From Pseudorhodoferax sp047601025 (GTDB lineage: Bacteria; Pseudomonadota; Gammaproteobacteria; Burkholderiales; Burkholderiaceae_C), in contig NZ_JASGJZ010000001.1 of NCBI RefSeq assembly GCF_047601025.1, positions 3,658,001-3,722,000 of the forward strand: 64,000 nt of DNA, in the 5' to 3' direction. Numbering within the stretch: position 1 is the first letter of the stretch; the number at the start of each line of letters is the position of its first letter. Below the pieces are notes generated by a model that saw nothing but the letters and a program-made list of their open reading frames with translations, did no database searches and was not told the origin of the DNA. Below, piece after piece: positions 10,067 through 17,209 of this stretch. Position numbers and translations under genes: made by a program.

Positions 10067-10086
10067 TGTGATGTTATACAGTCACA
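10067..10086. promoter_or_regulatory. Palindrome upstream of TonB receptor operon (candidate operator)
   Basis: TGTGA at 10067-10071 and TCACA at 10082-10086 frame a 10-bp centre containing TATA at the exact dyad (TGTGAnnnTATAnnnTCACA). It lies 26 bp before the receptor start codon in an A+T-rich pocket unlike the surrounding DNA. Spacing is 10 bp, not the 6 bp of CRP/FNR sites, and it does not match a Fur box. It may bind the regulator of this uptake operon; identity unknown. Confidence 0.35.
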
Positions 10087-10111
10087 ATCATTGGAAGAGA
10101 GAGGACGCTCG

Positions 10112-12247
10112 ATGGGAGGAAGGGACGGACGGGATGCGCATGCAATGGCCTGGGCGCTCCTGGGCATTGCAGCTGTTGCCGCCAATGCCGCATGGGCGCA
10201 GGCCCGGCCCGAAGCGGCCGCGGAAATTCCCGGCGACGCAGGACAGGCCCCGGCATTGAGGACCGTCGTGGTCACGGGCAGCCAGCCCGTCGACGAGGTG
10301 CGGGCGGGCGCGTTGGGCATGCAGCCCATCCAGGACACCCCGTTCTCCATCGTCACCGTCGACGAGGAAGGCATCCGTGAAGCGGACGCGCGCTTCCTGA
10401 CCGAGGCGCTGCGTGACGATCCGTCGGTGCTTTCGAGCTCCGGCGCGGCCGCCAGCTACGGGACGATCCAGCAGATCCAGATCCGGGGGTTCGGGCTGGC
10501 CTACAACACCAACTACAAGCTCAATGGCCTGTCGGTGATCCGCTTCGGCGAGACGGCGATGGAAGGCGTCGGCCGGATCGACGTGCTCAAGGGCTTGAGC
10601 GGCTTCGCCTACGGCTTTTCCTCGCCGGGCGGCATCGTGAACTTCGTGTCCAAGAAACCCACCGAGCAACCCTACCGGGCCGTGACGCTGGGCTATACGT
10701 CGCAGTCCCTGCTGCGCGCGCAGGCGGATCTGGGCGGGCGCTTCGGCGCGGACGACCGCTTCGGCTACCGCGTCAACCTGGCCAAGGAGCACGGCGACAC
10801 GCCGATCGACGCGGTGAAGCTCGATCGCACCGTGGCCAGCGGCTATTTCGACTGGCGCGTGACGCCCGACCTGACCGTGGCGATGAACCTGGAACGCCAC
10901 GAGATCGACCGCACCGGCCAGCCGTTCTCCTATTCGCTGGCCAGCGGCGTGCCCGTGCCCGCCGCGCCCAGCGGGTCCAGGTTCAACGGCGTGGACTACG
11001 CCGGCTACGACTCCAGGGAAACCCTGGCGGGCCTGAGCGCCGACTGGAAGCTCGGCGCGGACTGGTCGCTCAGCGCGGGGCTCCTGAAGCAGTGGTTCTC
11101 GCGTGATGCGTACTTCAGCCTCGCCACGATCAACAACGCGCGGGGGGATTTCACGGGCTCCACGCAGCGCGATGCGCTGCAGGACTTCCCCTCGTGGGCG
11201 GCGCAGGTCTCGCTGCAGGGCCGCGTGCAGACCGGATCGCTGCTGCACGAGCTGAGCATGGGCCTGGACTGGCACGCCACCAGGAGCTACCGCGGCGACT
11301 ACGCGTTCTCCAGCCGCTGGACGTCCAACCTCTACGACCCTGTCCCGGCGCCGGCGTCCGACCTGTACGCGGTGCGCGGCAAGTACCAGAACGCCTTCTA
11401 CCGCGAACGGGGCCTGTACCTGACGGACACGCTGCACCTGAACGAGCGGTGGCGCCTGATTGGAGGACTGCGGTACGGCAGGATCAGCTCCGGCAACCTC
11501 GGTGCCACCGGGGCGGCGGCCCCGGCCTACCAGTCCAGCGCGACCACGCCGATGGTCGCCATCGTGTTCAAGCCCGTCGAAGGCACCACCCTCTACGCGT
11601 CCTATGCCGAGGGCCTGGAGCAAGGCGGCACAGCGCCCACCAACACCGGCAACGCGGGCACGGTGTTCGGCGCGCTCAAGAGCCAGCAGATCGAGGTCGG
11701 CCTGAAGTGGCAGCCCACGGCGGCGTGGTCGCTGACGGCGGCTGCCTACAGGATCGACAAGGGCCTGGGCTACACCGATACCGCGACGAACCTCTACACC
11801 CAGAACGGCAGCCAGGTCCACCAAGGCCTCGAATTCACCGCCGACGGCATGCTCACGCGCAACCTGCGCCTGGTCTCCGGCCTGTCGCTGATCGACGCGA
11901 CCATGGAGCGCACCGGCAATGCGGCGGTGGAAGGCGGCCGCCCCACCGGCGTGCCCAGGCAGGTGTTCACGGCCATGCTCGACTACGAGCCGGCCTTCCT
12001 GCAGGACGTCGGCCTGGACGCCGGCTACCGTTGGACCGGCGATCGCGCCCAGGATGCGACCAACACGCGCTTTCTGCCGGGCTACGGCCTTTTCGACGCC
12101 GGGGCACGCTACCGCACCCGGATCAACGGAGCGCCCGCGGTGCTGCGGGCGCATGTCGACAACCTGCTGAACAAGCGCTACTGGGACGCGGGCCTGTATC
12201 CGGGCATGCCGCGGACCTTCAAGCTGACGTTCGAGTTGACGCTGTGA
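10112..12247 (+). CDS. TonB-dependent outer-membrane receptor (siderophore/haem-type)
   Basis: 711 residues from the ATG at 10112, preceded by GAGAGAGGA. This start gives a signal peptide ending near AAWAQA; an upstream in-frame ATG at 10058 has no export signal in front. Residues ~45-170 form the plug domain, including IQQIQIRGFGLAYNTNYKLNG, VGRIDVLKG and SSPGGIVNFVSKKP. The rest is a 22-strand-type barrel ending in KLTFELTL. This subtype is usually annotated as a siderophore receptor. Its stop overlaps the GTG start of an exported CobN-like chelatase (GTGA overlap), and TolQ/ExbB- and ExbD-like genes follow. The cargo is therefore more likely a metallated tetrapyrrole (haem, cobalamin or similar) than a hydroxamate siderophore. 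That is inference from context. Confidence 0.88.
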   Translation: MGGRDGRDAHAMAWALLGIAAVAANAAWAQARPEAAAEIPGDAGQAPALRTVVVTGSQPVDEVRAGALGMQPIQDTPFSIVTVDEEGIREADARFLTEALRDDPSVLSSSGAAASYGTIQQIQIRGFGLAYNTNYKLNGLSVIRFGETAMEGVGRIDVLKGLSGFAYGFSSPGGIVNFVSKKPTEQPYRAVTLGYTSQSLLRAQADLGGRFGADDRFGYRVNLAKEHGDTPIDAVKLDRTVASGYFDWRVTPDLTVAMNLERHEIDRTGQPFSYSLASGVPVPAAPSGSRFNGVDYAGYDSRETLAGLSADWKLGADWSLSAGLLKQWFSRDAYFSLATINNARGDFTGSTQRDALQDFPSWAAQVSLQGRVQTGSLLHELSMGLDWHATRSYRGDYAFSSRWTSNLYDPVPAPASDLYAVRGKYQNAFYRERGLYLTDTLHLNERWRLIGGLRYGRISSGNLGATGAAAPAYQSSATTPMVAIVFKPVEGTTLYASYAEGLEQGGTAPTNTGNAGTVFGALKSQQIEVGLKWQPTAAWSLTAAAYRIDKGLGYTDTATNLYTQNGSQVHQGLEFTADGMLTRNLRLVSGLSLIDATMERTGNAAVEGGRPTGVPRQVFTAMLDYEPAFLQDVGLDAGYRWTGDRAQDATNTRFLPGYGLFDAGARYRTRINGAPAVLRAHVDNLLNKRYWDAGLYPGMPRTFKLTFELTL

Positions 12248-15200
12248 CGTCGGCCACGGCGCATCGCGGCAGCGGCGCGGCGGCCTGCGTTCGGCTGCTG
12301 CGCGGCCTCTGGCTGGCGTGGCTGCTGGCCGCCGGCACCGCCGCCCAGGCGGCTCCCGCGCTGCGCGCGGTGCTGGTCACGGGCGATGCGATCCAGCTGC
12401 AGGCGGCCGCGCTGGCCGCCGCGGTCCAGGGCGTCCGTGGCGATGCCGAGTTGGGCGAAGCCACCAGCCTGGCCGTGGTGACCGCCAGGGAGCCCGGTCC
12501 CGCCCAACTGGCCGCCGTGGCGCAGGCCGGGCTGGTGCTGGTCCACCAGCCCGATGCCGCGCTGGCGGCCACGCTCGGGCCCATCCTGGCCAGCAGCATG
12601 GCGCGCGGCGCGCGCGTGCTCGACATCAGCCGCGAGCCCGGCCAGGCGCTGGCCGGCGTGCCGCATGACCCGGTGCTGGCGCCCTATGCGATGCGCGGCG
12701 ATGCGCGCAACCTGCAAGCCATGCTGCGCCTGGCCCTGCGGCGCCAGCTCGGCCTGCCCACCGACGGCGTGCCGCCGCCGCAACCGCTGCCGGCCATGGC
12801 GCTGTGGGACACGCAGGCGGACCGGTTGCACGACAGCTTCGAGGCCTATGCGTCCGCCTACCGGGCGGCGCATCCCCGCGGGGAAGGGCGGCCGTGGGTC
12901 GGGCTGGCCGTCGGCCCGTCGTCCCTGCGGCTGGGCGAGCGCGGGGCGGCCCGCGCCATCGAAGCCGCGCTGCAGGCGCGGGGCTTCAACGTGGTGACGC
13001 TGGTCGGCGCACGCCTGCACGAGGCGGTCGAACGCTTCTGGCTCGACGGGCAGGGCCGCAGCCGCATCGCCGCCGCCGTGCTGCTGACCAAGAGCGGCAT
13101 CGGCGCCGAGGAAACGGGGGCCGCGCTGCAGCGGCTGGACGTGCCCCTGGTCAACGCCATCACGCTGGCCGCGGCCACCTCCGTCGCCAACAAGAGCCGG
13201 GCCGACTGGGAAGCCTCGCCCGTGGGCCTGACGCTGGGCGAGCGCTTCTCCCAGGTCTTCCAGCCCGAGCTGGCCGGCGCGGTGGCGCCCACCATCGTCG
13301 CCACCGGCGAGCGTGCGCGCGACGCCGCCAGCGGCCTGGAGTACATCGCCGAAACACCGGTGCCCGAGCGCGTGGACCGCCTGGCCGACCGGGTGCGCAA
13401 GTTCGTGGCCCTGCGCACCACGCCCAATGCGCACAAGCGCGTGGCGCTGATGCACTACAACGACCATGGCGGGCCGGCCGGCATCGAAGCCGATTTCCTG
13501 AACGCGCCGCGCTCGATCTTCCAGGTGCTCTCCGCGCTCGAACGCGAGGGCTACGACGTGGCGGGCCGCCCGGCCGACGCGCAGGCCCTGGAGGCGCTGC
13601 TGCTGCGCCATGCCGTCAACGCCACCACGCCCGGCGCGCTGGCCGAGCTGGTGAGCGGCGGCCAGGCCGTGCTGCTGCCGCTGGCGACCTACAAGCGCTG
13701 GCTGGCCGGGCAGCCCGCCTCGCTGCGCCGGGACATCGAGCGCGTGTGGGGCAGGCCCGAGGCGAGCCAGGCGATGCTGTGGAAGGATCGCTCGGGCGCT
13801 GCATCCTTCGTGCTGCCGGTGCTGCGCCTGGGCAAGCTGCTGCTGGCGCCGCAGCCCATGCGCGGCTGGGGCATCGACATCCGGCGCGCCTACGACGCCG
13901 ACAAGCTGCCGCCCACGCACCAGTACCTGGCCTTCTACCTCTGGCTGCAGAAGGAGTTCAAGCCGCATGCCGTGGTGAACCTGGGCGCGCACGGCACGAC
14001 CGAGTGGCTGCCGGGGCGCGACTTCGGCTTCACGGCCGAGGACCCGGGCGAGGTCATGGTGGCGGACCTGCCGCAGCTCTACCCCTTCGTCACCAGCAAC
14101 ATCGGCGACGCCACCACCGCCAGGCACCGGGGCATGGCGGCCATCATCTCGCACCTCACGCCGCCGATGGACCGCGTCACCCTCAATAGCGAGCTGCTGC
14201 AGGTGCTCGGGGCCATCGACGATTACCACGTGGCGCGGCAAAAGAGCGAGATCGCCGGCGAGGGCGCGCTGGCCTACCTCGACGGCCGCGCACGGGCGCT
14301 GGGCCTGCTCAAGGACATCGGCGAAGAGAAGCTGACCGACGCCGCCGGCGTCGAGGCCCTGCGTGCCTACATCCGGGAGATCGGCGAGCGCACGACCTTC
14401 CATGGCCTGCACACCTTCGGCGTCGCGCCCGAGGAGCGGCTGCGCCTGTCCACCGCCGAGGCCGTCATGACCCTGGACGAGGACGACCGCCCCGAGCAGC
14501 GCGCCCGCAGGAAGGCCGACATCGCCCAGCGCATCGCCGACAGCGGGCCGGCGGAGATGGACGCGCTGCTGCGCGGGCTCGCCGGCCGCTACATCGCGGC
14601 GGGCCCGGGCGGCAATCCGGTCCGCAGGCCCGAGGCGCTGCCCACCGGGCGCAACATGTACAGCCACGATCCCTACCGGCTGCCGACGCGCGCCGCCTGG
14701 GCCCAGGGCCTGGCATTGGCCGATACCTTCGTCCGGGACTACCACGCCAAACACGGCCGCTATCCGCAGCGGGTGTCCTTCGCCGGGCTGTGGGATTCGC
14801 TGCGCTCCGACGGCATGGCGCATGCGCAGATCCTCGCGCTGATGGGCGCGCGGCCGGTCTGGAACGAGCGCGGCCGGGTCACTGGCGTGGAGATCATTCC
14901 GCGCGCCGAACTCGGCCGGCCCCGGGTGGACGCCACCGTCGTCGGCGGCGGCGGGCATGGCACGGAAAACCACATGCAGACGCTGATCGACCAGGCGGCC
15001 ACGCTGGCCAAGGCGATGGACGAGCCCGACAACCCCATCCGCGCCCACGTCGCAACGGCCCGCCAGGCGCTGCAGGCGCAGGGCATCGGCGCCGACGAGG
15101 CCGAGCGCATGGCCACCGTGCGCGTCTTCGGCGCGCCGGCGGGTGTGTACGGCACCGGCATCGACAACGTGATCCCGGCCAGCAACAGCTGGAACGACGA

Positions 15201-16251
15201 GAGCCAGGTCGTGGGCGTCTACTACAACCGCATGGGCCATCTCTACGGCCAGGGCTACACCGGCAACCAGCCCGGCGGCAGCAGGACCGGCACGGAAGTC
15301 TTCAAGCTCGCGCTGGCGGGCACCGAGGCGGCCTTCAACACCTACTCGGGCGACACCGTCGCCAGCCTGGACCACAGCGCCACCTACCGCCACGTGGGCG
15401 GGCTGGCCCTGGCGGTGCGCGACATCGACGGCAGGACGCCGGAGATGACGGTGCTCAACACCGAAGGCCGCGTCGGCCGCTTCGAGACGCTGGACCGCTT
15501 CATGGGCCGCGAGATGCGCGCCCGCTACACCAACCCGGAATGGGTCAAGTCCATGCTGGCCGAGGGGCAGGCCGGTGCCAGCGCGATCAGGGACGTCAAC
15601 GAACGCCTGTGGGCCTGGCAGGTCGTGACGCCGGAAGTGGTCGATGGCGCCAAGTGGCAGGAGATGTACGAGACCTACGTCGCCGACCGCAACCAGCTGG
15701 ACATCCGCGACCGCTTCCGCCAGGCCGGAGGCCTGCTGGCCTACCAGGCCATGGTGGACCGCATGCTGGTGGCGGTCGACAAGGGCTACTGGAAGGCGGA
15801 CCCCCGGGTCAAGGCCGAACTGGAACGCGTCAACCGCGAGGTCATCGCCGAAGCCGGCGTGGCCTGCGACGCCGATGCGTGCAGCAGCCCCGAGGTCACG
15901 CGCATGGCCGAAGCACTCGACCAGCGCAAGCTGGCGCAGGCCACCGCGGCGATGGCTGCGAAAGCCGCGGCGCAGGCGCCGCCGGCGGCAGGCTTCGGCC
16001 TGGGCCCCCGGCCCGCGGCCGCCATGCCCCCGGCGCCCGCGCAGGAACCACCGCCCTCCGGGCCGCAGGCCGCCACGGCCCGCCCGAACATCGTCAGCGG
16101 GCAGGAACTGCGCGAAGTGCCGGCTGCGCCTCCCGCGGCGCCGGCGAACTGGCTGTTCGGGCTGATCGTGCTCGGCGCGCTGGTCGCGGGCGGCCTGCGC
16201 GAGGCCTTGTCGCGGACCTGCGCCGCCAGCCCGCAGGCGCGCTTTTCCTGA
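12244..16251 (+). CDS. Exported, membrane-anchored CobN/HmuS-like chelatase
   Basis: 1335 residues from GTG 12244, overlapping the receptor stop by 4 bp. It belongs to the CobN/ChlH large-subunit family (usual length 1100-1400). Family signatures include NLGAHGTTEWLPGRD (about 579-593), TSNIGDATTARHRGMAA, HLTPPMDR, GRNMYSHDPYRLPT and GTGIDNVIPASNSW. Unlike cytoplasmic CobN, it has a signal peptide (hydrophobic LRGLWLAWLLAAGTAAQA, residues ~20-37). Its C-terminus has a Pro/Ala linker and one membrane helix (NWLFGLIVLGALVAGG). The catalytic body should thus be periplasmic. No CobS/CobT or ChlI/ChlD AAA+ partners are nearby; instead an ExbB-like channel and DUF2149 protein follow. This matches HmuS-type proteins of haem-uptake loci, proposed to insert or remove metal from tetrapyrroles. 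Direction and substrate are unproven. Confidence 0.85.
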   Translation: MTSATAHRGSGAAACVRLLRGLWLAWLLAAGTAAQAAPALRAVLVTGDAIQLQAAALAAAVQGVRGDAELGEATSLAVVTAREPGPAQLAAVAQAGLVLVHQPDAALAATLGPILASSMARGARVLDISREPGQALAGVPHDPVLAPYAMRGDARNLQAMLRLALRRQLGLPTDGVPPPQPLPAMALWDTQADRLHDSFEAYASAYRAAHPRGEGRPWVGLAVGPSSLRLGERGAARAIEAALQARGFNVVTLVGARLHEAVERFWLDGQGRSRIAAAVLLTKSGIGAEETGAALQRLDVPLVNAITLAAATSVANKSRADWEASPVGLTLGERFSQVFQPELAGAVAPTIVATGERARDAASGLEYIAETPVPERVDRLADRVRKFVALRTTPNAHKRVALMHYNDHGGPAGIEADFLNAPRSIFQVLSALEREGYDVAGRPADAQALEALLLRHAVNATTPGALAELVSGGQAVLLPLATYKRWLAGQPASLRRDIERVWGRPEASQAMLWKDRSGAASFVLPVLRLGKLLLAPQPMRGWGIDIRRAYDADKLPPTHQYLAFYLWLQKEFKPHAVVNLGAHGTTEWLPGRDFGFTAEDPGEVMVADLPQLYPFVTSNIGDATTARHRGMAAIISHLTPPMDRVTLNSELLQVLGAIDDYHVARQKSEIAGEGALAYLDGRARALGLLKDIGEEKLTDAAGVEALRAYIREIGERTTFHGLHTFGVAPEERLRLSTAEAVMTLDEDDRPEQRARRKADIAQRIADSGPAEMDALLRGLAGRYIAAGPGGNPVRRPEALPTGRNMYSHDPYRLPTRAAWAQGLALADTFVRDYHAKHGRYPQRVSFAGLWDSLRSDGMAHAQILALMGARPVWNERGRVTGVEIIPRAELGRPRVDATVVGGGGHGTENHMQTLIDQAATLAKAMDEPDNPIRAHVATARQALQAQGIGADEAERMATVRVFGAPAGVYGTGIDNVIPASNSWNDESQVVGVYYNRMGHLYGQGYTGNQPGGSRTGTEVFKLALAGTEAAFNTYSGDTVASLDHSATYRHVGGLALAVRDIDGRTPEMTVLNTEGRVGRFETLDRFMGREMRARYTNPEWVKSMLAEGQAGASAIRDVNERLWAWQVVTPEVVDGAKWQEMYETYVADRNQLDIRDRFRQAGGLLAYQAMVDRMLVAVDKGYWKADPRVKAELERVNREVIAEAGVACDADACSSPEVTRMAEALDQRKLAQATAAMAAKAAAQAPPAAGFGLGPRPAAAMPPAPAQEPPPSGPQAATARPNIVSGQELREVPAAPPAAPANWLFGLIVLGALVAGGLREALSRTCAASPQARFS

Positions 16252-16280
16252 ATCCAGAAACTTCCCCCGGAGTCCACGCC

Positions 16281-16823
16281 GTGAATGCCGTCGAGAGCGT
16301 CTTCTACGAAATATCCAAGCTGTTCCTCATGCCCGTGCTCATCGTGCTGGCGCTGTTCTTCCTCTATGCCTTCTTCGCGGCCGGCGCCTTTCTCGTCGAA
16401 TGGGGCCGGCGTGCGCTGGCGCGGCCCGGCGGGCGGCCGCTGCACCGCCATGCCGCGGCGCATCCCGGGGCCAACCAGGAGGCGCTGGAACTGCACCTGC
16501 TCAAGCTGATCGAGCCGCTGCGCATCGTCAGCCGCGTCGCACCCATGCTCGGACTGGTGGCCACCATGATTCCCATGGGGCCGGCGCTGATCGCCGTCTC
16601 CTCCGGCAACGCACAGGGCATGGCGCAGAACCTGGTGGTGGCCTTCGCCGCGGTGGTGATCGCGCTGGTCTCCGCGGCCATCACCTACGTCATCCTCTCC
16701 GTGCGCCGCAGGTGGCTGCTGGCGGAGCTCAACGAACTGCTGGATCGGCGCGGCCAGCACGGCCCCGCGCCCGCATCGCCCGCCGGGATGCCGCCGCATG
16801 CGGCGGGAGTCGTCCATGGCTGA
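16281..16823 (+). CDS. MotA/TolQ/ExbB proton-channel family protein
   Basis: 180 residues from GTG 16281, preceded 8 bp upstream by GGAG. An ATG at 16285 is out of frame. The first membrane helix is about residues 13-38. Two further helices (VAPMLGLVATMIPMGPALIAV and VVAFAAVVIALVSAAITYVIL) form the conserved TolQ/ExbB core. It lies 29 bp after the CobN-like gene and overlaps the DUF2149 gene by 8 bp. As a TolQ-like subunit it would form a proton-driven motor with the small downstream protein, probably powering the receptor or the chelatase. No tonB is visible. Confidence 0.85.
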   Translation: MNAVESVFYEISKLFLMPVLIVLALFFLYAFFAAGAFLVEWGRRALARPGGRPLHRHAAAHPGANQEALELHLLKLIEPLRIVSRVAPMLGLVATMIPMGPALIAVSSGNAQGMAQNLVVAFAAVVIALVSAAITYVILSVRRRWLLAELNELLDRRGQHGPAPASPAGMPPHAAGVVHG

Positions 16824-17145
16824 ACGCAAGCCGCTGAACATCCTGGACGACGACGATGGCGACGACCCCATCCTGAGCGTCGTCAACATCGTCGACGTGT
16901 TCCTCGTCATCATCGCGGTGCTGCTGATCGCCGTGATCGAGAACCCGCTCAATCCCTTCGCCACCCGCGACGCCATCGTCATCCGCAATCCCGGCCAGGC
17001 CGACATGGAGATGGTGGTCAAGAAGGGCAACGAGTTGAAGAAGTACCGGTCCTCGGGCCAGATCGGCGAGGGCGAGGGCACCAAGGCCGGCAGCGCCTAC
17101 CGGCTCAAGGACGGTTCGATGGTCTACGTGCCGGAGGAGGAATAG
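16816..17145 (+). CDS. DUF2149 family small membrane protein (ExbD-like position)
   Basis: 109 residues from the ATG at 16816 (GGGAG upstream); Met codon at 16798 is an alternative. The N-terminus is acidic (LDDDDGDDP), followed by one helix (SVVNIVDVFLVIIAVLLIAV, ~21-40) and a soluble tail ending in a short strand-like segment (YRLKDGSMVYVPEEE). The gene family is seen beside CobN-like chelatase and TolQ-like genes. Asp26 sits inside the membrane helix, as the proton-carrying Asp of ExbD/TolR does. I infer that it is the ExbD-equivalent partner of the upstream channel protein. Its function has not been established as far as I know. Confidence 0.8.
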   Translation: MAERKPLNILDDDDGDDPILSVVNIVDVFLVIIAVLLIAVIENPLNPFATRDAIVIRNPGQADMEMVVKKGNELKKYRSSGQIGEGEGTKAGSAYRLKDGSMVYVPEEE

Positions 17146-17209
17146 GTTGCCGCGATGGGGCGCCGCCCCCCGTGCCGGTGCGGCGCAGGGCGGCGGCGGC
17201 CGCGGCGCG

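Noticed and set aside
10067..10086. CRP/FNR or Fur binding site
   Set aside because: Arm spacing is 10 bp, not 6, and the sequence does not resemble the GATAATGATAAT Fur pattern.
9598..10374. 258-codon minus-strand frame as an intact gene
   Set aside because: Only its C-terminal third resembles an IS4-type transposase; the N-terminal part is antisense to the TonB-receptor gene and has no similarity I recognise.
12178..15393. 1071-codon open frame antisense to the CobN-like gene
   Set aside because: Same compositional shadow; no recognisable domain and the sense protein shows family motifs along its length.
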